NCBI GenBank assembly: GCA_022393335.1
Contig: JAJEKB010000937.1
Span: 22,726-86,725 of the forward strand
Direction: 5' to 3'
Length of the DNA: 64,000 nt
Origin: Macrotrachela quadricornifera
Lineage: Eukaryota; Rotifera; Eurotatoria; Philodinida; Philodinidae
The position numbers and the translations under genes are program-made. The notes under the pieces were generated by a model that made no database searches, was not told the DNA's origin, and saw only the letters and a list, made by a program, of their open reading frames with translations. Numbering within the stretch: position 1 is the stretch's first letter; every line of letters starts with the position of its first letter. Below are positions 1-12,637 of the stretch, piece after piece.

Positions 1-169
1 GTTTCATCGTCATTACTATCATCATTGGACCAGAGTATATGATAAATAATTACTGATAATAGTGTTTGTCAGCAGTTGTATACAATTGAGACAAAAAAAT
101 AGAAAGAACAGAGAAACGAGAAACAAGCTCGAATACTAAAGTGTATCGAAAAAATAACAAAACTCATTC

Positions 170-311
170 ATGCGCAGTGCCAAACAACATCATAGTTGGA
201 AATTAGATGATGAACGACGTAAACGATCGGCAGTATCATCCGTACAAACATCGCCAACAACGACAAACAATAACAGTCCTGGCAATTATGCGCATGAAAA
301 AACTTATACAG
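170..311 (+). other. Candidate distal alternative first exon of the stomatin-like gene
   Basis: An open ATG exon (begins [14 protein letters not shown]; 47 codons plus one base) ends ACAG|GTATCT in phase 1, which fits the acceptor at 2288. Its peptide is hydrophilic and basic, as expected for the cytosolic N-terminus of a stomatin. It could instead belong to an unrelated gene; no transcript evidence is visible. Confidence 0.45.
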
Positions 312-2978
312 GTATCTAATATTAGGATAAAATCCAGATGTTTATTCATCACACATAGAAAAGAGCAAAAAAAACTAGATTAGTATTTGATCCTTGACTG
401 TAATTAACGAGATTGTTGAAGTGTCAAATAATACAGACAACAAGAAATGAAACAATTTGTTGACAAAAAAAAATGACAAAAACCTTGTACTTTGAATTGT
501 CTAGAGACAAAAATCTTATTATTAGTTTTATTTTTTTTATTAAATGACATTGTAGTTCTAGTAGAGAATGTAATGACAATAGCATCAGAATGTCAACTCT
601 TCTCTCAATCGATTGCTCAAGCGTATTCAGATTGACTTGATAGAGAAAAAAAAAAGAAAAAAAGAGAAAAAGAGAAAACCAAATATAGACAATAGAACTG
701 ACAAAGTGATCAAATAGAATCGATAAGCAGATCAATATTCTTTTCCTAGTCGTATACGTCTATACTAAACATAAACTATAGAATTTTCTTGATCACAATG
801 TTATTTCGACAATCATCATCAGGGTATCGCATTGGTACTACATTCAATAATTGGACAGGTGAGAAAAATAAATCATATCGAATTCCTACGCATATTGTAC
901 TTCATTTAAATAATTCTATAAATCAGTATTGATGAAGTACTACTGAACTAATAAAAACTAGACAAATATAGAGAAAATGCCTCTCGTCTTTTATATTTAT
1001 TTCTTCTTCTCTTCATTACTTAATCATTTTGAGTATGCATGTGATCAAATGAACGAATTGCAAGCATGCATCTTATAAATTGACTTCTTCCGTTCCTCTT
1101 TCTCGTTGTCGTTTCCCGAATAACAACAACTTGGTTTGGGGATGGGTGATGCATCGTCATCATCCGTTTGTTATTATTGCCGTTTGCTTTCGATGAATTA
1201 TTTCTTTCAGATAGATTAAAGCTTGAAATGATTTCTCTTGAGAAACAGAAACTACTAAAGATTTATCATTTTTCACATGTCATTCAACAAAGATAGATCA
1301 GATTTCAGCTAGATACAACTGATTGTCTTATAACTGTCTTGTATATGTAGATTACTAGAAGACATTCAATTATCTAATTGGGCGGAGACTATATGTATAT
1401 GCGTGAATAGAACAATAAAACTGAAGGAACATGCAGACAAGAGAAGGATTGAGAGAGTGACGGAAGGCTTTTCCGTTGACTCGGAGACTAAAAAAAAGGG
1501 AGTAGAAGAATGAAAGGAAAAAAAGAGAGAAGACAACGGAAACACATTTACGGTGAATCTGAACAACAAAAAAGAATGCAGAATAGTGGATCTATTTGAC
1601 GTTAAACATTCATTCATTCATTTATTCATATGAACGCACCACCATTATCAACCAGAAATACGAGAACGTCAAGTAGGTGAAATTTTTTTTTCTTTTTTTT
1701 TTGTAGAAAGAATATTTCGTTATTATTATATTGTATTATCATATATACCATTTGTAAACATTATCTGTCATTTGACAAATACAACTGTCATCTCTTTTTC
1801 TGTCAAATAAGTGTCCTTGTTCGAAATGTAATAAAGTAGTAAAGAGAAAGTAACATTATGAATCTTTTGAATAAACAAACACCTTAAGGACTCTACATAG
1901 AACACAAGAAAAAGATAGACTAGAAGACAGAACATGATAACATCGGCAGCAATAAAAGAATAATAATAGTAATAGAGAAATAGTAATAGGAATGGAAACA
2001 TCAATTTTTATTGTCTTGCATGAGTTGTAGTAATATCCATAGAAATGGTTCGCATATTGTTCGAATAATAATAAGAAGAAGAAGTAGAAGAAGAAGAGAA
2101 AAAGACGATAACGAAGAATAACTATGATTCGAGATCGAAATGATCATTATCCACGTTTAACACCAGCAATTCATTTTTCGAGATCGTCAATTATTAGAAC
2201 AGATGATGGTAAGTATCATTTTATTATTAATTAAATAATATTTTTTTTAAATCTATAATATTATATTAATAACTATTTTTTATTTAGATTCTCATGGAGA
2301 TTATAATCTGGGTTTATGTGGATATATATTACTTATTCTTTCTTATGTACTAATATGTCTCACATTTCCATTTTCTCTTACTGTTTGTCTTAAAGTAGGT
2401 ATTTTTCTTTTCTTTTTTTAATTATAAATTAATCTATATTTATCTTGATTAGGTTGTTCAAGAATATGAACGAGCTGTTATGTTTCGACTTGGTCGTATA
2501 TTGGGTGGTGCCAAAGTATTTTCCATATGACAAATTTTCCTCATTAATATTTTTTTTTTATTATTATTATAGGGGCCAGGTCTATTCATTATAGTACCAT
2601 GCGTTGATGCGTATACAAAAGTTGATTTGAGAACAGTTACATTTGATGTACCACCACAAGAGGTTTCTATTATTAATATAAAATATTAATGTTTTCCTTT
2701 ATACGTATATATATATAGATTTTAACAAAAGATTCAGTAACCGTTGCTGTTGATGCTGTTGTATATTTTCGTGTGTTTGATCCTGTTATTTCTATTACCA
2801 ATGTTGAAGATGCTCCGAAAAGTACACAATTATTGGCTGCTACTAGTTTACGTAATGTGTAAGTTATTTTAATATGATTCATATTGATTTATAATTTTTC
2901 CTTTTTTCTAATAGTCTAGGTACAAAATCTTTACAAGAAATTCTTTCTGATCGAGAATCAATTGCACAAACAATGCAG
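170..2978 (+). CDS. Stomatin/podocin-like band-7 membrane protein, 3' end lost in gap
   Basis: Core exons are 2288-2394, 2453-2515, 2573-2662, 2719-2858 and 2915-2978, each with GT/AG ends. They encode a cytosol-facing hydrophobic hairpin (about [19 protein letters not shown]) followed by the start of the SPFH/band-7 domain with the family motifs [29 protein letters not shown] and [19 protein letters not shown]. Stomatins are hairpin-inserted, oligomeric membrane scaffolds that modulate channels and bind cholesterol. The nearest coding start is 2124-2208, but three other ATG-bearing exons upstream (170-311, 798-858, 1630-1672) end in the same phase and could equally be exon 1. The last recognisable motif is [12 protein letters not shown]; the rest of the SPFH domain and the C-terminus lie in or beyond the N run at 2998. 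Family assignment is firm. Ortholog level (stomatin, podocin or MEC-2) cannot be decided without the C-terminus. Confidence 0.88.
798..858 (+). other. Candidate alternative first exon of the stomatin-like gene
   Basis: A short ATG exon (begins [13 protein letters not shown], 20 codons plus one base) ends GGACAG|GTGAGA in phase 1, a good donor. Spliced to 2288 it keeps the band-7 frame. Confidence 0.45.
1630..1672 (+). other. Candidate alternative first exon of the stomatin-like gene
   Basis: A short ATG exon ([14 protein letters not shown] plus one base) ends GTCAA|GTAGGT in phase 1. The donor is weaker than the others. In frame with the acceptor at 2288. Confidence 0.35.
2124..2208 (+). other. 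Proximal first coding exon of the stomatin-like gene
   Basis: The ATG at 2124 opens a 28-codon exon (begins [13 protein letters not shown]) ending GATGATG|GTAAGT, a strong donor in phase 1. The intron of about 80 bases ends TTTATTTAG at 2287 and joins the hydrophobic-hairpin exon in frame (giving RTDDSHGDY). It is the closest and most canonical start. Confidence 0.75.
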
Positions 2979-2997
2979 GTATATATATATATATATA

Positions 2998-3007
2998 NNN
3001 NNNNNNN
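2998..3007. other. Assembly gap of 10 N
   Basis: Ten N, probably a nominal gap size. On the left is an (AT)n tract inside a stomatin intron; on the right is the actin copy, cut 13 bases into its third intron. Missing sequence must hold at least the last stomatin exons and the last actin exon. Confidence 0.97.
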
Positions 3008-3009
3008 AT

Positions 3010-4846
<1,837 letters not shown>

Positions 4847-6170
4847 TTATTGACACTCTTTCCAAATTGCTCGTTCTTTATCTGTTTGTGCTGCAGAAGA
4901 TGGTAATTCACCATCATTATTTGGAATTGATGGATTAGCACCAGATGCAAGTAAAAGTTTAATACAATCAATGCTACCGGCATGTGAAGCTATAATATAA
5001 CAAAAGAAAACAAAAAATAAATGGTTAATTGTTAATAATATTATATTTTACCGTAAAATAATGGAGTTTGTCCATCTTCATCACGAGCATCGAGATTAGC
5101 TCCGTATTTGAATAAAAGACGTATCATTGATTCGTTGCCTCTATCTGCTGCCCAATGTAATAAAGTTAATTGCTAAATAAAAGGAACTTTTTTTTTTAAA
5201 TATGTATGATTTGCAATTTCTGAGATATTAGCCAATTTAATGAGTTATTATGAAGAAAAGTGATTTAAATTTTTTATTATTAAACAGAAATATTCTCCGT
5301 TAGCATTTAGTACTAATGTTGTTGTTCTTATTATATTACTCAAAACACTAAGATAAAGATTTCAAAACAGATATTGTTATATGCATAGTACAGCTGTAAT
5401 AGTTTTTTTCTAAGAAAGGATTGAGCTACAAGCATTCTTCAACATGCTAACTTATTGCTTTATGTTAAAAGTAAAGAAATTTTGAAATCTACTATTTTAC
5501 CATATCATCTGGTTTATTAACATCAAAGTTTTTTTTGAGCATTTGTTCAACAAGTTTTTCATTACCATCTTGACAGAGTTCGTAAATTGTTTTTTTGTCA
5601 TCCTTCAGTGGTTTTTCATCATCTTCTGCTGAAAATCGGCTAACACTAGGTCCCACATTCATTGCTTTCTAGTTAGAAAACGTGAATGAAAGATGTATCG
5701 GAATCATATTATTTATTTTACTTGAATAACTTTAACTTGTTTTTGTTGAATATCTGTTACTCGTTGGATGTATTCCTGGGATGCCTGAGATTTTGACATG
5801 GATTTTATGGCATCCCATGCTTCCCTAAAGTTAGAATAAAATATACGAACATATTCTTTTAATTGAAAAAAAAAGATTGAAAAATTACCATTTTGTTTTT
5901 GCTTCAAAACTAAAATAACCTGGTCGCGGAGTGTTAACATCACCAACGGTAACCTTTAGAAAATAAAAAAAAAACAGATGATTTTACATTGACTGTATAT
6001 ACTTATAAATTTACCTGTTTATATCGAGCATATAAATAGAGTAAATCATCACGTGAAAATAATGAATGATGAGTTTGAACATATAAAGCAGATTCTTGAA
6101 ATCCCTCATCATCTTCGAGAACTGATTCAAGACCATCATCATCATTAGTCGATAGATTTGTTGCAGTCAT
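4847..6170 (-). CDS. ACBD6: Acyl-CoA-binding domain protein with ankyrin repeats (ACBD6-like)
   Basis: Six exons on the minus strand: 6170-6015, 5953-5889, 5824-5722, 5668-5501, 5172-5052 and 4989-4847. The N-terminal half is an ACBP domain: FSRDDLLYLYARYKQ, then the lipid-pocket helix region GYFSFEAKTKWEAWDAIKSMS. The C-terminal half holds two ankyrin repeats (LTLLHWAADRGNESMIRLLF and the following DGQTPLFYASHAG unit). This order is that of ACBD6, a cytosolic long-chain acyl-CoA binder that supports N-myristoylation. The ATG lies 7 bases after a TTTTCTTTTCAG acceptor, and the gene starts only 65 bases downstream of the C1orf50-like stop codon. That suggests it is the second cistron of an operon processed by trans-splicing. 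Confidence 0.9.
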
Positions 6171-6235
6171 TTTTTTTCTGAAAAGAAAAATTTTTATATT
6201 TTTATTTTTTCTTTTTATATAAAAAAAGAACAAAT
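6171..6235 (-). promoter_or_regulatory. Intercistronic spacer with putative trans-splice acceptor
   Basis: The spacer between the C1orf50-like stop and the ACBD6 ATG is 65 bases, U-rich, and ends TTTTCTTTTCAG just before the ATG. No room for a promoter is apparent. Spliced-leader addition is known in bdelloid rotifers; its use here is inferred. Confidence 0.5.
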
Positions 6236-6847
6236 TTATGATTTAATAAGAAATTCAATCATTTTCTGATTCTGTTTTACATCATTTGCTTTTTGTTGTT
6301 TTAGTTCATCTAATGGATCATCTAATCCATCATCAAAATCAGTTGGTTGTCGTGTCCATGAATTATCATATTCAAGTCTATATGCACCTAAAAAACGATG
6401 TGGACATCCACCACTTTTTACATTTGACGACCAATCTTGTGGATGCATTATTGACAAATATTTTTGTCCACTTTGTCTTTCATAATGATAATATGTTTGT
6501 CCAGGTCGTCGAACAAGATTACATGCACAATGATTTAATTCATCATCACGTCGTGCTTTCATTAGAGTACGTTGTGCTTCTTGACGTAAATAATTCATTT
6601 GATTAACAATAACTTGTAAACGATTTGAAACGTTTGCTCGAACAAATGCATCACATGTTTCGATTTGTTTCGCTAAACTTACAAGATCATGTGGATCAGA
6701 AACTGTATCATTTCGTGTATTCACTATTGTATGACCAAATGGACGTTTATCACTTTCAACTAATTGGACACATGTGTCTGTGGACGATGTTGCAGGTGCT
6801 ACAACATTGGCTAAAACAAGATCACGAATTATTGGTTCTGAATCCAT
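6236..6847 (-). CDS. C1orf50: DUF2452 protein, C1orf50 orthologue
   Basis: Single exon of 203 residues. The central region matches animal C1orf50: DPHDLVSLAKQIETCDAFVRANVSNRLQVI, then the HCACNLVRRPGQTYYHYER segment, SGQKYLSIM, and CPHRFLGAYRLEYDNSWT. The human protein has the same blocks in the same order (DLVALAEQVQ, FIRANATNKL, HVACNIVKKPG, YFSII, CPHDFLGAYKL). The biochemical role of the family is unknown. The N-terminal 40 residues and the acidic/Gln-rich tail are divergent. A TTTTCATTTTCAG acceptor lies about 20 bases before the ATG, so the 5' UTR may carry a spliced leader. It is the first cistron of a two-gene unit with ACBD6. Confidence 0.88.
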   Translation of the reverse strand: MDSEPIIRDLVLANVVAPATSSTDTCVQLVESDKRPFGHTIVNTRNDTVSDPHDLVSLAKQIETCDAFVRANVSNRLQVIVNQMNYLRQEAQRTLMKARRDDELNHCACNLVRRPGQTYYHYERQSGQKYLSIMHPQDWSSNVKSGGCPHRFLGAYRLEYDNSWTRQPTDFDDGLDDPLDELKQQKANDVKQNQKMIEFLIKS

Positions 6848-8908
6848 AATTTAGATGATGAGATTCTGAAAATGAAAAAGTAAACAGTAAATATGGAAGA
6901 ATGTTTCAGATGATTATCGAAATGATAAATATAAATATTTCTTAAAGAATTTAAACTATTTAATTGCTTTTTTCAATAAGATAGTTCTATATTCTTTAAA
7001 GTTTTGTTTCGCATTATTTAACTTATAGCAACTGCGGAAAATGATTGTCATCAAATGATATACACAAGTTCATCATTTTCAATATATACATAACGTTAAT
7101 ATCAACACTGAAAGAGAGCAACATTTAGGAAAAAAAATTTGTTTTGATTGGACATATTTTTCATGGCAATGAGTTGATCAACAAACGTAAATTAATTATT
7201 TATGTGAAACAAATACACAACCATGACACTATTATAAAATCTATTCAATTCAATGTTAGTATACAGTAACAAAAAGTTAGTTTCTTGATCATTTTATTTA
7301 AGTGTGATACTTTTAATGGAAAAAATGATTTGTCTATTATTCAAGTTTTCTTTTTTTCTCAAAACTAACAAAATTCTACATTCATTAAAGAGAATGCTTC
7401 TCAATTTATTCTCTAAGTGAACACAAAAACCACCATTTGAAAAACTTCTATCAGAAATCTCAAGGAATTAAAAATGAGAATTGATAGTGCGATTAAATAA
7501 GTTTCTGAAGGAACTAATATTTTTAAAACATATGTATTTAAAAATAATGGATTTACTTATTTCACTTGATGACAATTATTTTCAGCATTCATTCTAAATC
7601 AAATTGTGTGAAACAAAACTTGAGAAAATTTAGAATTATATTATTTATAAAAAAAAAAAGAATTAAATCGTTTGAATTACTCAAGAGATATTTATATTTA
7701 CTTTTTTGATGAACTATTGAAATACTCTGTAGAATAATTGGTATTGAAAATCATTAGTTCATAATCAAGAGTCAGGTAAGGTCAATTTCAAAACTGGTGA
7801 CAATAATATTGAGTGATTGGGCTTCATATAGAATCATATCAGTAGCGTGGTTATATATTTCCGATAGAGAGCGCTATAAATCGGATTTCTAGTGAAGCAA
7901 TGAAATCTACGAAATGATTCAGGATGACTTGAAAAATATTTTATAAACTTGCGCCATAGATCTTGTTGAATTTTTCTATTATAACGATAAACCAATTAGT
8001 ACTATATTTCTTCGAAATCTACTCAATGAATTTTGTCGTTCAGTTTGGTATGAAGTATACCAAAAAAACTGTTCGTGAAGTCTTTGATTTTCTTCGCTGA
8101 CCAACTTGTATACTGTTAATGTTGCTGTGTGAATTTTTAGAGATTCTCAAGATTAGAGATGTAAGCCAATGGGTCTTTCAGCGGTGACGGCGGCGACTAG
8201 AAAGTTCGAAACTATAATATTTTTCGTAAACTAAGAAATTTAGGCTTTCTTGATATCTGAGTGCTGATAGCTTCAAAAAAATTACATCATAGCACTACAT
8301 TTTATTGCTTTATTTTATGTCTACCAGATCCAAGACATATAGAAGTGACTTCACGATTAATAGTGAGAATAAGTTAGAAATGATGCATTTTTTTAGATAT
8401 AGATGAATTAAGGAAAAGGTCTTCATAAAAAAGAACAGAAGAAAGTCTAATGTTTTCTTTATAAGTTATGCTTGTTGTGAATATTTGAGTATTGCAGCAT
8501 ATTTCGAAATAACAATGTTCTTTTCACGTTTAAAATTGAATCTATTGTTGAAAGTATTTGTTCAGTAAGTGTGGAAGTAGTTTGAAATGGGAGAGCAATA
8601 TGAGTAAGCTATTTAAAATAAAAATCGTGTTGATTGGTACGTGTCAAAGTCGAAGTGTATGATAGCTAAATACGTATCTAACTTTAGAAAATCTTCATCT
8701 GCAGCAGCAACTAATTCAATACATGCCACCAAGAGTATTGCATCTTTTTGAACTAAGTTTTCACGAAGCTTTTTTAAAAGAATGCTTTTTCTAGAATGAA
8801 GATTTAAAACATAAGTCTGATATTTAATAAAATATCATTGTATTAAATCAAGGGATAAATACAGATTTGGTACGCCCAACATTTTCAGCACCTTGTCAAT
8901 GCCTGTCA

Positions 8909-8936
8909 GCACTTTTCCTCATGTACTCAAAAGTGC
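8909..8936. repeat. Short inverted repeat
   Basis: GCACTTTT and AAAAGTGC flank a 12-base loop in a less AT-rich pocket (8870-8970). It could be a remnant of a small element; too short to classify. Confidence 0.35.
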
Positions 8937-9222
8937 CGAAGGTACTGGAGTTGTCAAACTTGTACTTTTTCCTTTGTATTAAACGAACACACTATAGCCA
9001 CACAAGCGACTTTTGATCGTTCTTTTAAAAATATAAATTACATCTTGATTAGAGAAATATAAAAGAGTAAAGAAAAACATTCAAAAAATAATTAGTATTT
9101 TGAAAATAAAATCATTTTATTATTTTCGTTAAAAGTACGAAAACCTTACCCTAGAGACCTTACAGTATAAATGAACAGTCATATTTATATAATTTTTATG
9201 TAATTGTTAAAAATCAATAAGA

Positions 9223-9254
9223 CTCGACTGGTTCAATTACTTTAACCAATCGAG
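9223..9254. repeat. Hairpin, 11-bp stem
   Basis: CTCGACTGGTT and AACCAATCGAG pair with one mismatch around a 10-base loop. Isolated, no gene adjacent; function unknown. Confidence 0.4.
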
Positions 9255-11189
9255 CAGAACAGTTACAGTTCTACTGTACGCATCCTCGTGAATACATTTT
9301 AATTGGTATGTTGAATCTTTATATATATATGCAACTGATCTAATTCAAACTTGTATCATTAGTTCATCGATGATTTAGCCAAATACGAGTTGAAACAATC
9401 TAGAAATATTTAATATGAGTATCAGATGAATAATTGGTTCACAAATCTGATTTCTAAAATTTATTGTTATCAAGCATAATCATATACAAAAAAATTTCAT
9501 CTTTATATTAACAGAGCAAATGTCATATTTCCGTCAAATATAAGAATTGTATTAAGTTTTCATTAAATAATTTCTGAAGATGTACACAGTATCACTTCTG
9601 TAACACAGAAGAAAAATGAAGTTTTGGGCACTTTTAAATTTCATTAAATATAATAATAGAAAAAGAGTCTTGTGTCCGAAAATCAAACATTGAAAAATCT
9701 TCACATTCCCTTTCAGTATATCAACCTATGGTGTATATTACAAATATGCACTTTTTTTCCTTTTGAATGTGTCGCGCTAAATATGATTTTTCCAATAATC
9801 GATGTCTCTTACATTCATCCCAATTTTTGTCCCTAATAAACTTCTTCTAATCCAAAAAAAATCTATTCCAAATTCGTCTCATTATATATTCGTTTTAATT
9901 TTTCAATGCAGATATTTAAAGGAATATTTATTAATAATTCATTCTGTATCCATATTCATACAATAATACATGAAACAAAAATAAGAATTGAAAGTAGAAA
10001 TAGAAGAAAATACACAGTTAGCATCAAGCACCTTATTTTTACTGATTTAATTTTAACAACTTTGCATAATTTAATAGCTTATTCAGTTAGAGTTAATTAT
10101 TCATTATCATATTCGTTCAATAATTCAAGAAGTTTTTCATCTATTTTATCACATAGTTTCTTCCGTTGGTTAATTTGAATTTGACATTCTTTAAATATAT
10201 GAGACTGAAACTTATATTTATTCATGAAGCAATGAAGGAATTCATATATATGAATAATGATGAGAAAAGACAGTAAAAATTAGATAATTATATCCTTCCG
10301 CTGCCTTATTTGTACGTGACTATCTATTTCGAATGTTATCATGAATATTTCAAAGTTCATTTGAATGTCGAGCTGATTCTTGACAATAGTTCAATCAATA
10401 GTAACAACAATACAGTAATATGTCATTTTCTGTCATACTCATTAGATTTGTCCTTAATCAATAAACTAATATGAATTCGATATAGAATGGAACGAATGTA
10501 AGATAAATCCAATAGTATAATGACACTGATTTTCGGGAAGCACGTATTCGTAATATATGCTACAATTCATTTTCTTTATGTTTGAAGATTACTAGTTTGA
10601 GTATGCATTGTACGATAAGGACAAATATGAATCGGAAAATTGAAAGTTGTTGAATAAAACTGCATAAGAAAATTATTCACAAAGTTAGTAAAAAAGTTTT
10701 AAAAACTTTTACTATTACTGCCCAACAATAATAAATAATAATTTTCGATTAATGAAAAAATGGATATATCACTCTTTAAATTCATGACCTCGATTTGCAA
10801 TGTCTTAACGATAATCCTCAGTGATTCAAAGTACTTTATTCTACGACATGTCAAGATTTATGTATTCAAGCATAATAAAAGAATATTAATTTAGAAAAAA
10901 TAAACTATGTATCTTAGATACAGAAAAAGTCATAGAAGCATGATAGAGTGAGCTTAAAATATTGTAAAACAATGTTTAGAGAAGGAAACACAAATATCTT
11001 TTATATAAATGGAACTAAATATTTATAAACAAGATTATTTGAGTATTTAATTTTATCGTTCATAATAATAAATAGATATTTACGTTGAACGTAATATTGA
11101 ACGTTGATAATTATAAAAAAAAAAAACAAAAATAAACATTTTACATTGATATTTATAACAATATATAATATAAATATGAAACAGTTATA

Positions 11190-12637
11190 TCACCTATGTA
11201 ATGTTTTAGATCGTTCTATTGTTTGGTTTTGATTGTATTCATTTGCATTATAAAACGTATGTAAAGATGGCATACTTTTTGATATATATTGAATTTTAAT
11301 AGGTATAGATATTGATTCGGATAGAGTCTTTCTTGGCAATTGTTCACTTGTAGTACAAAAAATACTTAATTTTAATTGTCCAGGATTTTGTTGTTGTTGA
11401 TGATGACGTAAAAAAAAATGTCGAAATTTATTTTGTGCATGTGACATATTTGATAAATTTGCTGATCGATGTCGTTTATATGATCGACATATATATACAT
11501 AAATTTCTTTTCGTAATGTTGGACTTAATATAATATAAAGTGCTGGTGAAAAAGCTAAATAAATAAGTAAATTTTGTCTCATTAAAAAATTTAATGTTGA
11601 ATTATCACGATCATGATCACTAATTAAATTAAATGATATTAAAAAATAATAAAGATGTGTTGGAAAATATGTAAATAATAACCACATTGATTGACATAAT
11701 AAAGTTAGTGTTATTTCATTAGCTAATGCTTTTTTTGATCGTCGATGTTTTTTTTTATTTAAATTATTTGATAATAATAATACTGATTTAATTGATAGAC
11801 GTTTACGTCGTTGACAAATTTTATAACATATATATACATCAAGTATTGAATTTAATAAAAATGGAAGTATAAATGAATGTGAATGTGTAACAATTTTAAT
11901 ACGTTCAGTTGATAAACGTGAATGTCGTTTAACTGAACAAAGACCATAAGCGAAATTAACCCAACGAAATGCTTTTATATCAACAGATATTAATTCATCA
12001 ATATGCAATGCAAAACATGAACATGTTACAAATATAAGTATATAACATATTGTACGAGATTTTAATAATTTTTTAACCATCAATGGTCGTGAAAATGTAA
12101 AAGAACGTTCTAATGATAATAAAATCATAATCCAAAGTGAAGTTGTTGCTGTTGATTGTTGTAAATATCGTAAGTATTTACATAAATATATTGGATCAAA
12201 TAGATAAAATAGAAGATAAAGCCATGAATGACTAAAAATAAAAATAGATAAAATTTAATATTTTAAAATAAAAATAATTCTTACGTTAAAATACATCCAC
12301 AATTTATAATTACAAATGCGTATATATAACAACGAAATGAATTTTGACGAAATGTTTTTGATACTCCGAATATTAATATAGCAAGTATATTGAAAATTAA
12401 ACCAATAAAACCTAAAATAAGCGGAAGAGTACTTATTGCTGATGACCATTTTGATTGAGATCGTGGTAATAATAATGTATCATTAATATATAAACCAGAT
12501 GTTAAACTAACATAGCTTAATGCATCAAATAATGATTTAAACGGATCTATTTCCGTTTCATTCATATTCCGTTCGAAATCGAAAAACATAGAGATGTTCT
12601 TCTTTTCCTTAAAAATAGATCTAAAATGTAAGAACAT
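11190..12637 (-). CDS. Orphan class A (rhodopsin-like) GPCR
   Basis: Two exons, 12637-12285 and 12231-11190, joined in frame (NCGCILT|HSWLYLL). The start may be 12637 or the downstream ATG at 12565 (MNETEIDPF), which gives a more typical extracellular N-terminus with Asn glycosylation sites. TM1 is about LPLILGFIGLIFNILAILIF. TM3 ends WIMILLSLERSFTF, so E/DRY is replaced by ERS. TM7 is LIYLAFSPALYIILSPTLRKEI, with SPALY in place of NPxxY. Intracellular loop 3 is short and basic, and the long tail is Ser/Gln/Arg-rich. The pattern resembles the expanded FMRFamide-receptor-like families of small protostomes. Ligand unknown; the frame is intact. Confidence 0.75.

Larger units (their letters stand above)
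6848..11189. other. 4.3-kb gene-poor region
   Basis: No ORF with family similarity or coding character was found on either strand; the longest (90 codons at 9906) is compositionally biased. Short hairpins occur at 8909-8936 (8-bp stem, GCACTTTT) and 9223-9254 (11-bp stem, one mismatch). Pockets at 7840-7890 and 8170-8210 are less AT-rich and may be old mobile-element remnants. Confidence 0.5.

Noticed and set aside
6286..6849. Plus-strand ORFs over the C1orf50-like gene
   Set aside because: His/Leu/Val-biased antisense shadows of a clear minus-strand gene.
9906..10178. 90-codon plus-strand ORF in the gene-poor region
   Set aside because: Composition follows the local AT bias, no domain, no splice context and no upstream signal; expected by chance.
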